From an uncultured Spirochaetaceae bacterium (GTDB lineage Bacteria > Spirochaetota > Spirochaetia > Treponematales > Treponemataceae), in assembly GCA_902796985.1 (NCBI GenBank), contig CADBRC010000265.1, positions 1-12,024 of the forward strand: a stretch of 12,024 nucleotides of DNA, in the 5' to 3' direction. The notes below the pieces were generated by a model. The model was not told the origin of the DNA. It did no database searches and was given only the letters and a program-made list of their open reading frames with translations. A program made the translations under genes and the position numbers. Below, piece after piece: positions 6,206-12,024 of this stretch (position 1 is the first letter of the stretch; every line of letters begins with the position of its first letter).

Positions 6206-7923
6206 TAGTTGTTGATTATCTTCTGAAGCTTCTGGCTCATCGCCAGAGCTTTCTTGTTGGTCGGGTTCAGGGCAACAACCTGCTTCAGGTAGTACTGTGC
6301 CCGCTTCCAGTCCTGCTTGTCATAGTAAATCTCGTACAAGCGGGTCAGGGCATCCGTGTTGCGCGGGTTCTGCGTCAAGCTGGAGCGGAGGCTTGCAATG
6401 GCATCCTTGTCATCTGCTCCCAGGAAGCTCTTTTCATAATACAGGAAGCTCTTCATGGAAGAATCCGCCCCGTCCATGAGGGAGGCAATCATTCCCTCGG
6501 CCTCCGACTTGCGTCCCGTAGCAACAAGGACCCTGATGTATGACTTCTGCGCCTCGGGATCCGAGCGGTTCCTGTTGTAGAAGGAAAGCGCGAGCTCCCT
6601 CGCCTCATCATTCTTGCCCAGTCCCAGACAAACCGCTATGTGGTCGTGCAGGACAGCAGCATCACCCTTAAAGCCGCTCGAGAGGGCATAGGCCTCCTCG
6701 TAGCTGCCTTCTTTGGTAAGCTCCGCAATGCAGACCTTCAGGGCTTCCTTGTTGGACTTATCCTTCTTAAGTACCTTGCGTGCATACTCCAGCGCAGTCT
6801 TCCCCGCAAGCTTCATGTCACCGAGGGAAGCGACCTTAGCGGCAGCAAGCATAAGCTCCGTGTCATCAGGATACTTGAGCAGGGCCTGCCCCAGGGTTTC
6901 AGCAGCCGAAGCCTGGCTCTTGTTCCACTCGCTCTGAAGGCGTGAGCGGAGCAGGTAGTAGGTTTTCTCCAGCTTGCCCCCGCGCGAATACGCATCCAGC
7001 AGGGTGGAGGCCTTCACATAGTCACCGCCGTCCATCGCCGTTTCGGCCCTGACGAGCAGATACTTGCCGTTCCTGCTGTCGAGCATCAGTATCTGGGCGG
7101 CAAGGTCACCCGCCCGCGCCATCTCGCCCTTCGCATAATATGCATCGCAGCACAGCTCCAGTGCGGACAGGCACTGCGGGTCAGCGGCAAGCATCTTTTC
7201 CCCGGTTGCCAGGGCCTCGTCGTACTTTCCGAGCGCAATGCAGGCCGTCATCTGCATGGTAAGAATATCCTTGTTGGAGGCATCCTTGTCCAAGGCCCGC
7301 CTCAGGTAGTTCAATGCTTTGGCATTCTTGCCCTGCCGGCTCAAAAGGACCCCCATCATGTAATTACCGGCAACGGAGCTGCCTTTCCGCTCAAGCACCT
7401 TTCCGAGCGAAGCAGCGGCGGACGCATAGCATCCGGTATCCTTGGGGGCGGAGAAAAGGCAGAGGCAGGGCAGCAGGTTCGCAATGGTCTCGTCGCTTGA
7501 CGGGGCCTCATACAAGCCGTTTCTGACGCTGAAAATGACGTTGGTGTAGTAGTTGGAGCCCCTGATGTCGGGGCACGTCCAGTTGGCCTTGTACGAAGGC
7601 CAGCAGAATTCCATCATGAGGGCACAGACCTGCAGCAGGGTCTTTTCGTTTTCGGTATACGTCGAGACATCGCTGCGGTGCAGAAGCCGGGCGGCTACCT
7701 CCAGCGAGCGGGGGGAACCGTCTTCAATCAAATCGATGATACGGGGTTTTATGTCGGAGAAGACTGAGCGTGCCTTTGCCTTGGCACCGGCGGGAAGGGG
7801 GATGCTCGTTCCCTTGGGCTCATCGGCCTTCTTCGCTGCGCTGAGTGCGCAGAGGGGCATCACGAGCACACAGAGGAAAGAGACTGCCTTTGCGAATCCG
7901 TTCGCGGCACGCTTCCTATTCAA
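6205..7923 (-). CDS. Exported tetratricopeptide repeat protein
   Basis: This 572-residue protein begins with a signal peptide: basic MNRKRAANGFAK, a hydrophobic core ~13-27, and a likely cut after the ALSA at residues 26-29. The rest is largely alpha-helical TPR. Clear repeats span ~184-216 (NYMMGVLLSRQGKNAKALNY), ~219-250 (ACIALGKYDEALATGEKML), ~253-284, ~354-386 and ~524-556 (LYEIYYDKQDWKRAQYYLKQ). Between the signal and the repeats, residues ~95-165 form a Cys-rich region of unknown fold. TPR arrays bind partner proteins, so a periplasmic scaffold role is likely, with no catalytic motif seen. The start is TTG at 7921-7923; the in-frame TAG of the upstream gene touches it, and the next ATG would remove the signal peptide, so TTG is well supported. 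GGAG at 7935-7938 lies 11 nt upstream. It is translationally linked to the membrane protein before it. I do not recognise a named family beyond TPR. Confidence 0.78.
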   Translation of the reverse strand: MNRKRAANGFAKAVSFLCVLVMPLCALSAAKKADEPKGTSIPLPAGAKAKARSVFSDIKPRIIDLIEDGSPRSLEVAARLLHRSDVSTYTENEKTLLQVCALMMEFCWPSYKANWTCPDIRGSNYYTNVIFSVRNGLYEAPSSDETIANLLPCLCLFSAPKDTGCYASAAASLGKVLERKGSSVAGNYMMGVLLSRQGKNAKALNYLRRALDKDASNKDILTMQMTACIALGKYDEALATGEKMLAADPQCLSALELCCDAYYAKGEMARAGDLAAQILMLDSRNGKYLLVRAETAMDGGDYVKASTLLDAYSRGGKLEKTYYLLRSRLQSEWNKSQASAAETLGQALLKYPDDTELMLAAAKVASLGDMKLAGKTALEYARKVLKKDKSNKEALKVCIAELTKEGSYEEAYALSSGFKGDAAVLHDHIAVCLGLGKNDEARELALSFYNRNRSDPEAQKSYIRVLVATGRKSEAEGMIASLMDGADSSMKSFLYYEKSFLGADDKDAIASLRSSLTQNPRNTDALTRLYEIYYDKQDWKRAQYYLKQVVALNPTNKKALAMSQKLQKIINN

Positions 7924-8550
7924 CTACTTTTCATCTCCATCTACGAGCGAATCATCTTCCATGTACGGAAAATCCTTCGCGTTCAGCTGCTGGACAAAGA
8001 AAATGACCACAAGCCCCCCGCCCGACAACATGATGAGGAAGGGCCAGTAACGCGTCGCGAATTCCCTGAAAGAGACAGGAAAGACACGGAGCGAGAACAG
8101 CAGGAATGTGACTCCCAGCAACAGCATCATTATGGCCGGGAACAAGTACACCGTCCGTACCCGCCTTGCCTTGTAGAGTCCGGCAGGGAAAAGCGAGAAC
8201 GCTGCGGCTATCATTATTGTCGGCCACATTTGCGAAAATCCGCAAGGCAGAATGCCGGAGTCCATGATAAGAAGGACCGCACCCATCTGAAGAAAGAACA
8301 GGCCGAAGAAAAGCGACAGGCTGCTGCCTGTGAATGCAAGGGAAGTAAAAAGGAGCAGGATGCCCACTCCAAGGCAGATGACGGGACGGAACGCAAAGAG
8401 CCTGACGGAAGCCTCATGCTTGCCGACAAAGACGAACAACCCAGTCAGCAGGAGCAGCAGGCCCACTGCGAGCAGTACGTTCTCTTCCTTGCGGTATTTA
8501 GTCTGGGGCAGCTTTATAAAGCCACGCTTCTTTCTGCCGTCAGCAGCCAT
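7924..8550 (-). CDS. Six-helix membrane protein of LiaF/DUF5668 type
   Basis: The 208 residues have a basic cytosolic N-terminus (RKKRGFIKLPQTKYRKEE) and six hydrophobic segments at about 24-43, 53-73, 77-96, 107-125, 134-153 and 168-186, then an acidic tail (MEDDSLVDGDEK). The pattern of short helical hairpins, with FRPVICLGVGILLLF, QMWPTIMIAAAF and RYWPFLIMLSGGGLV, resembles the LiaI/LiaF membrane region, whose hallmark is a WP-hydrophobic-G helix; here that element appears three times in variant form. In Firmicutes such proteins take part in envelope-stress signalling, but the DNA- or kinase-linked LiaF C-terminal domain is absent, so I infer only an inner-membrane location. Its TAG stop abuts the TTG start of the TPR gene, and the two probably form one functional pair. 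Shine-Dalgarno-like AAGGGGA at 8563-8569 sits a long 12 nt from ATG. Confidence 0.72.
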   Translation of the reverse strand: MAADGRKKRGFIKLPQTKYRKEENVLLAVGLLLLLTGLFVFVGKHEASVRLFAFRPVICLGVGILLLFTSLAFTGSSLSLFFGLFFLQMGAVLLIMDSGILPCGFSQMWPTIMIAAAFSLFPAGLYKARRVRTVYLFPAIMMLLLGVTFLLFSLRVFPVSFREFATRYWPFLIMLSGGGLVVIFFVQQLNAKDFPYMEDDSLVDGDEK

Positions 8551-8580
8551 TTACAGACAACATCCCCTTAGATTTTTCAT
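8551..8580 (-). CDS. Possible 9-codon leader ORF upstream of the membrane-protein gene
   Basis: ATG at 8578-8580 opens a frame reading MKNLRGCCL and ending in TAA at 8551-8553, directly abutting the ATG of the membrane-protein gene. The predicted transcription start is about 8581, so this ATG would lie at the very 5' end of the mRNA and could be used by leaderless initiation. The Shine-Dalgarno-like sequence for the next gene lies inside this frame, so passing ribosomes could control it. It is very short and may be chance. Confidence 0.25.
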   Translation of the reverse strand: MKNLRGCCL

Positions 8581-8587
8581 TACGGGC

Positions 8588-8616
8588 ATTATATAACAAC
8601 AAAAACTTATTGCCAA
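8588..8616 (-). promoter_or_regulatory. Predicted strong promoter of the membrane protein-TPR pair
   Basis: On the minus strand TTGGCA (8611-8616) and a perfect TATAAT (8588-8593) are 17 nt apart in an AT-rich region. Transcription should begin near 8581. The -35 box overlaps that of the divergent lipoprotein promoter by five bases, so polymerase probably cannot occupy both at once. Confidence 0.68.
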
Positions 8617-8638
8617 TATCCCCGCGCTTTATTACAAT
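8610..8638 (+). promoter_or_regulatory. Predicted promoter of the TPR lipoprotein gene, apparently leaderless
   Basis: TTGCCA (8610-8615) and TACAAT (8633-8638) are 17 nt apart. The ATG at 8647 is only 8 nt after the -10 box, so the mRNA would start within about two bases of the start codon. No Shine-Dalgarno precedes the ATG. Confidence 0.6.
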
Positions 8639-8646
8639 AATTTAAT

Positions 8647-9720
8647 ATGCAAAAGGGGATAAAGGTTACAACAGCTGGCCTGTGGGCAGCGGTTCCTGCG
8701 CTGCTCCTGCTGTTCGGGAGCTGCCGGACGGAGGAAAGCAGACAGGCCAGGTCCATAAGGCAGGCCCAGAAGACGCAGGCGGAACTGGAGAAGCTCCTGA
8801 CCGGAGGTGATTTCGGAGAGGACAGCCGCTATGCGCTGGTCAAGCAGATTGCCCAGGCCATGATGGCAGCCAGAGACTACAGGACGCTGGTCATCTTCCT
8901 GACCGACTGGGTAGAGAAGAACCCCGACGACAAGTACAATGCCTACTGGCTCCTTATGACGGCCAATGCCTATCTGGAAAACGATGCCCGCCCCGTTGCC
9001 CGCTACTATCTGGAACGGATAATCAGGAACTACCCCGACCTCATGGTTCAGGGACAGTCCGTCCATTTCCTCTGCCTGCAGAACCTCATCCGCATCAGCG
9101 AGACGAGCGAGAACCGGATTACCTACTTCAACCAGCTGATTTCACAGTTCCCCAACAACGTCAACATCACCGAGATTTACTACCGGCTTGCGCTGGAATA
9201 CGAAAACGAGGGCGAATGGGACCAGGCACTCAAGACCTTCGCCCTTTTCCTGAACAGGGCGGACGCGCAGAGCATACAGATTCAGGGACGGCCCAATGCC
9301 TACGCGAGTGCAAAGCAGCTCATAGACTTCAGCAACTCGTCCAAGGACTGGACCTTCGCGAGCCTCGCGGAGCTGAAAGCGGCCGTTACGACCGCAATAA
9401 ACAAGTATGACTGGAGGGCCCTGGACAAGTACAAGTCCAAGGTGAACTTCTTCGCCATGTCATGGAGGCAGGACGAAAGCGACGAGAATGCCCAGAACTC
9501 CTTCTCCATGCACTCATACATGCGGGGAAACAAAATACACTGCTCGGACGAACTGGATCCCAGCTCCACCCCGACCGAGGCCTACTTCCGCACCTGGGGA
9601 TGGAGCAACAGATATGTCAACGTCTGGTACCTTTACTTCCGCAAAGTGAACTTTCCCTCAGACCCGTCGGTTCACGGCCGCTGGGAATGGGCAGGAATCT
9701 ACTTTGGAGAAAAGCTGTAA
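8647..9720 (+). CDS. Tetratricopeptide repeat lipoprotein
   Basis: This 357-residue protein has an N-terminal lipoprotein signal: charged MQKGIK, a hydrophobic core at ~11-23, and a lipobox LFGSC with Cys26 as the expected lipidated residue, a form acceptable to spirochaete signal peptidase II. The mature part has a Gln/Arg-rich helix (31-50), then TPR-like helical pairs at ~97-130 (YWLLMTANAYLENDARPVAR) and ~173-204 (ITEIYYRLALEYENEGEWDQ). Its aromatic-rich C-terminal half (~250-357) ends in W-x-x-Y-F-R-K-V-N-F and WEWAGIYFG and is not recognised. The protein is likely anchored to a membrane facing the periplasm and may scaffold envelope components; the layout loosely recalls BamD, but the C-terminal domain is different. 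ATG is the only reasonable start, with no upstream Shine-Dalgarno (AAAAGGGG falls inside codons 2-4). It diverges from the membrane protein-TPR pair and converges on proA. Confidence 0.78.
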   Translation: MQKGIKVTTAGLWAAVPALLLLFGSCRTEESRQARSIRQAQKTQAELEKLLTGGDFGEDSRYALVKQIAQAMMAARDYRTLVIFLTDWVEKNPDDKYNAYWLLMTANAYLENDARPVARYYLERIIRNYPDLMVQGQSVHFLCLQNLIRISETSENRITYFNQLISQFPNNVNITEIYYRLALEYENEGEWDQALKTFALFLNRADAQSIQIQGRPNAYASAKQLIDFSNSSKDWTFASLAELKAAVTTAINKYDWRALDKYKSKVNFFAMSWRQDESDENAQNSFSMHSYMRGNKIHCSDELDPSSTPTEAYFRTWGWSNRYVNVWYLYFRKVNFPSDPSVHGRWEWAGIYFGEKL

Positions 9721-9730
9721 GCGGAAAGCC

Positions 9731-9774
9731 CCGCGTCCCTTTCAGGACGGACTCCCGCGTCCCTATCAGAACGG
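9731..9774. repeat. Two-copy tandem repeat in the lipoprotein/proA convergent spacer
   Basis: The 20-bp unit starting CCGCGTCCCT occurs at 9731-9750 and 9755-9774, a 24-bp period, with 18 of 20 bases identical. The first copy can fold as CGTCC-CTTTCA-GGACG. It lies between the 3' ends of two convergent genes and may be the remains of a duplication or part of a terminator region. Confidence 0.5.
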
Positions 9775-9791
9775 CCTTCCCGATCCCGTTC
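9769..9791. terminator. Weak candidate hairpin between convergent lipoprotein and proA genes
   Basis: GAACGG (9769-9774) pairs with CCGTTC (9786-9791) across an 11-nt loop. There is no T-tract on either side, so it is at best a Rho-dependent or RNA-end-stabilising structure. Confidence 0.2.
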
Positions 9792-9800
9792 CGGCTGCCG

Positions 9801-11087
9801 CTACCGTACCTGACCGTCGCCGTCGATGAGGAATTTGGTCGTCGTCAGGGCCGTGATGCCCATCGGTCCCCGGGCATGCAGCTTCTGGGTGCTTATGCCC
9901 AGCTCCGCGCCGAAGCCGAATTCCCCGCCGTCCGTAAAGCGGGTACTGGCATTGACGTAAACGCAGGCAGCATCCACCCGGGACTGGAAGTAACGCGCGT
10001 TCCAGCGGTTGTTCGTGACGATGCACTCGGAATGCTTGGTGTTGTGGGCGTTGATGAACTCAACGGCCTCCTCGACCGACCCGATGCATTTGACTGCAAG
10101 CGTGAAGTCCAGGAATTCAAAACCAAAGTCGTCCTTGCTCGCCCGGTCCAGGCACTCTCCGTTCTGGTCCAGTATGCCGCTCTTGCGAAGGGCCTCAAAG
10201 AGAAGCGGATATGAAATCTCATCGGCAAGCAGGCGAACCCTACCTTCCAGAGCCCTCGCGAGCGCGGGCAGAAACTCTCCGGCAATCCGCTTGCTGACAA
10301 GCAGCGTCTCTATCGCATTGCATGCCCCCGGCCGCTGCATCTTGGAGTTGCGGGTCAGGTTGACCGCCATACTGATATCCGCGTCATCATCGACGTAGAG
10401 GTGGCAGACCCCCGCCCCGGTCTGAATGACGGGAACGCGGGCCTTTTCCACGACGGCGTTTATCAGGCGGGAAGAACCGCGCGGAAGAAGCACGTCTATC
10501 TTGCCGACCGCGGCGAGCATCTGGTCCACGTCCTCATGGTTCCCGTCCTCGCAGAGATATATCGCGTCGCGAACGCCGTCACTGCCCGCCTGTGACAGAC
10601 CGTGGGCTATGGCGGCGACTATTGCCTTGTTGGAATTCACTGCAGAAGAAGAGCCGCGGAGCAGGATTGCATTGCCGCTCTTGTATGCGAGCGCAAAGGC
10701 ATCGACAGTGACATTGGGACGGGACTCGTAGATTATCCCGACAACCCCGAGAGGAACCCTGACCTGCCGTATCTGCATCCCCTTGGGTGCCTTCCAGCCG
10801 GCTATCTCCTCTCCGATCGGGTCGTTCTGGCCTATGACGACATCGATGGCCTGTAAAATCGAAGTGAACTTCTTGACATCAAGCGCAAGCCGCTCGACCA
10901 GAGCCTCAGAAACCCCGGCTTCCCGAGAGGCCTCCACGTCCCTGGCGTTGGCAGAAAGAATCAAATCCCGACTCTGCAGAAGGGCTTCCTTGACACACTC
11001 AAGCGCATGGTTTTTCTGCGCAGCCGTATGCATGGCCAGCTTGTCAGCCCCGGCACGGAGCTTCTGGCATACAGCATCTATGTCCAT
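9801..11087 (-). CDS. proA: Glutamate-5-semialdehyde dehydrogenase (gamma-glutamyl phosphate reductase)
   Basis: ProA reduces gamma-glutamyl phosphate with NADPH to glutamate-5-semialdehyde, the second step of proline synthesis, in the cytoplasm. The 428 residues match the family's usual ~415-430 and keep its landmarks. These are PLGVVGIIYESRPNVTVDA at 112-130, KSGNAILLRG at 136-145, LLPRGSSRLI at 200-209, and the catalytic loop QRPGACNAIETLL with Cys256. The C-terminal signature runs from VNASTRFTDGGEFGFGAE at 378-395 through GISTQKLHARGPMG at 397-410 to GDGQVR at the end. No proB (glutamate 5-kinase) is in the window, though it could lie outside. The gene follows the 178-residue unknown gene by 11 nt and probably shares its promoter near 11650. 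A modest Shine-Dalgarno (AGGGCAGG) precedes the ATG. Besides proline, its product can yield ornithine through a transaminase, which would matter if ornithine is the stem-peptide residue. Confidence 0.97.
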   Translation of the reverse strand: MDIDAVCQKLRAGADKLAMHTAAQKNHALECVKEALLQSRDLILSANARDVEASREAGVSEALVERLALDVKKFTSILQAIDVVIGQNDPIGEEIAGWKAPKGMQIRQVRVPLGVVGIIYESRPNVTVDAFALAYKSGNAILLRGSSSAVNSNKAIVAAIAHGLSQAGSDGVRDAIYLCEDGNHEDVDQMLAAVGKIDVLLPRGSSRLINAVVEKARVPVIQTGAGVCHLYVDDDADISMAVNLTRNSKMQRPGACNAIETLLVSKRIAGEFLPALARALEGRVRLLADEISYPLLFEALRKSGILDQNGECLDRASKDDFGFEFLDFTLAVKCIGSVEEAVEFINAHNTKHSECIVTNNRWNARYFQSRVDAACVYVNASTRFTDGGEFGFGAELGISTQKLHARGPMGITALTTTKFLIDGDGQVR

Positions 11088-11098
11088 ATATGCCTGCC

Positions 11099-11635
11099 CT
11101 AGAAATTTGCCAGATAATACATACCCAGAAGAATGGCGAGCCGCTTTTTGCCGTCATCCCACTTGGCATCCCGAGGAAGGGATTCGACGTACCACCAGAA
11201 TACACCGAAGTCCGGGTCAATCCGCATCGCATACTCATCGAACGACTTGCTCTTCGTCTGCGCACCGAACATCAGGTATACGACATCATCGACTATATTG
11301 AAAAAGAAGGGATATGCCTCGGAATAGCCCCTGCCCCCCATGAACTTGGTAAATTCCTCAAGCCGGTACAAAACCTGAGCCTTGAGGGCAACATCGGATT
11401 TCTCAACCCAGGTTTTCTCTATCAAAAGAACAAGGTTGTTGTGGAAGCTGCTGACAAGCTTCTCCTCGCCCTCCCCGCGGGCTATCAGACCGAAAGAGCC
11501 GGCCCCGCCGTCAAAGCTGGCAGAAAGCTTGACCCCTGCCTCGCTGGCAACGGCTTCATCGGCGGTGTTCAAAAGGGAATCCATTGCCTGAAGGGTCTCT
11601 TTGTCAACAAACTGTTCTATCAAGTCACCGTTCAT
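11099..11635 (-). CDS. Conserved-looking hypothetical protein, 178 residues, upstream of proA
   Basis: I do not recognise this protein. It is soluble-looking, with no signal peptide and no membrane segment, and appears mixed alpha/beta. Helices are likely at ~4-30 (LIEQFVDKETLQAMDSLL), ~59-75 and ~82-99. The aromatic-rich middle (AYPFFFNIVDDVVYLMFG, ~107-124) and the segment FGVFWWYVESLP (~143-154) look like a buried core. No catalytic motif stands out. It precedes proA by 11 nt, so co-transcription is likely, and codon use resembles the neighbours. The start ATG lies 9 nt after a strong -10 box, implying a leaderless or near-leaderless mRNA. The coding call rests on operon position, uninterrupted frame and protein-like composition. 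Confidence 0.78.
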   Translation of the reverse strand: MNGDLIEQFVDKETLQAMDSLLNTADEAVASEAGVKLSASFDGGAGSFGLIARGEGEEKLVSSFHNNLVLLIEKTWVEKSDVALKAQVLYRLEEFTKFMGGRGYSEAYPFFFNIVDDVVYLMFGAQTKSKSFDEYAMRIDPDFGVFWWYVESLPRDAKWDDGKKRLAILLGMYYLANF

Positions 11636-11644
11636 ATCGGCCCC

Positions 11645-11673
11645 ATTGTAAAAAATTACTTGCTTTTATGCAA
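11645..11673 (-). promoter_or_regulatory. Predicted promoter of the unknown gene-proA operon, near-leaderless
   Basis: On the minus strand TTGCAT (11668-11673) and TACAAT (11645-11650) are 17 nt apart. The ATG at 11635 begins 9 nt after the -10 box, so the mRNA leader would be only about three bases. The -35 box overlaps the right arm of an inverted repeat. Confidence 0.58.
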
Positions 11674-11674
11674 G
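11651..11674 (-). terminator. Possible weak intrinsic terminator of the DUF192 gene overlapping the next promoter
   Basis: Read on the minus strand, CTTGC-ATAAAA-GCAAG (11674-11659) is a perfect 5-bp hairpin followed by TAATTTTTT. It lies 24 nt after the DUF192 stop codon and could act as a short terminator. Because it overlaps the -35 box of the next promoter, it might instead be an operator. Confidence 0.35.
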
Positions 11675-11697
11675 GGCATAGAACGGCATGGAAGAGT

Positions 11698-12024
11698 TCA
11701 CTTTTTGATTTCTTTAAGAGGCTGCCCGTCTGCACAGGCCACAGTATCACCGACGGCGACCCCCCTTGCCCTAAAGAAGCCCTGCGGCACCTCCAGCGCA
11801 TAGCGGACCGAACGGCTGCTTCGTATGCTCTCTTCGCTGTAGGGGGTCATGTCCAGTATATCGGAAATCACCCCCTTGGAATCTATGTATGCTATAGAGA
11901 GCGGGTGAGGCGTATTCTTCATCCAGAAGTTCAGGACCTGATCCCTCTCAAAGACAAAGAGCATGCCCGTTCCGTCGGGTATCTCCTTGCGCTCCATGAA
12001 GCCCCAGTTCCGCTCCTCCATCTT
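11698..12024 (-). CDS. DUF192 family protein, C-terminal part (runs off the right edge)
   Basis: The visible ~108 residues cover nearly all of the DUF192 beta-barrel-like domain. They include ERNWGFMERKEIPDGTGMLF (family pattern E-R-x-x-G-L-M-x-R...G-M-L-F), VLNFWMKNTPHPLSIAYID (the F-W-M-K-N-T hallmark), then RSVRYALEVPQGFF and GVAVGDTV near the end. DUF192 proteins are small, usually secreted or lipid-anchored, and have no established biochemical role. The frame stays open to the window end. The Met at 12019-12021 aligns inside the conserved E-E-R segment, not at a natural start, so the gene begins beyond 12024 and any signal peptide is out of sight. It ends with TGA at 11698-11700, 62 nt before the next gene on the same strand, which has its own promoter. 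Confidence 0.82.
   Translation of the reverse strand, partial: KMEERNWGFMERKEIPDGTGMLFVFERDQVLNFWMKNTPHPLSIAYIDSKGVISDILDMTPYSEESIRSSRSVRYALEVPQGFFRARGVAVGDTVACADGQPLKEIKK

Noticed and set aside
9462..10214. A 250-codon plus-strand frame overlapping the lipoprotein end and the proA 3' part.
   Set aside because: It overlaps two well-supported genes, has no plausible start signal, and its sequence is the shadow of proA codons.
11090..11803. A 237-codon plus-strand frame opposite the 178-residue gene and DUF192.
   Set aside because: It crosses a promoter-bearing spacer and two minus-strand genes; composition is not protein-like. This is the least certain rejection because the 178-residue gene has no known family, but the minus frame has promoter and operon support.
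12019..12021. Met codon near the right edge as the true start of the DUF192 gene.
   Set aside because: The family's conserved E-E-R-x-x-G-x-M motif starts at this residue and the frame stays open to the edge, so the real start lies outside the window.

Overview
The window looks like an ordinary chromosomal segment of a GC-rich spirochaete, most likely Treponema or a close relative. The reasons are a GroES N-terminus of the treponemal type, a spirochaete-style lipobox, a MurE whose substrate motif is not the meso-diaminopimelate type, and a mix of leaderless and Shine-Dalgarno-led genes. This placement is inferred from protein character, not from a search. I see no insertion sequence, prophage, CRISPR array, tRNA or rRNA. 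No gene-free stretch exceeds 300 bases; the longest is the divergent spacer at 3795-3964.

Layout. At 1-45 (minus) is the first part of groES, with its own promoter and a 22-bp inverted repeat at the predicted start of transcription. A minus-strand operon at 153-3794 runs murE, then ddl, then a J-domain protein: two cytoplasmic steps of peptidoglycan precursor synthesis followed by a small co-chaperone-like protein. Divergent from it, on the plus strand at 3965-6199, is a two-gene unit: a duplicated DUF1538 membrane protein and, abutting it with no spacer, a PII-like protein that is itself a tandem duplication. It converges on a minus-strand pair at 6205-8550 made of a six-helix LiaF/DUF5668-like membrane protein and an exported TPR protein. 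A TPR lipoprotein (8647-9720, plus) diverges from that pair through promoters whose -35 boxes overlap by five bases. The right end, on minus, holds proA preceded by an unrecognised 178-residue protein, then the C-terminal part of a DUF192 protein that runs off the window.

How the parts work together. MurE and Ddl feed lipid II synthesis. The TPR/membrane proteins and the lipoprotein probably act at the envelope. ProA makes glutamate-5-semialdehyde, a precursor of proline and potentially of ornithine. The most interesting unit is DUF1538 plus PII-like: a putative transporter or channel of two homologous halves paired with a cytosolic PII-fold protein of two halves, suggesting ligand-controlled gating of membrane flux. 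A second theme is translation start architecture. Several predicted -10 boxes lie only 6-9 nt from the start codon, which implies leaderless mRNAs, while three other junctions have a stop codon abutting the next start.
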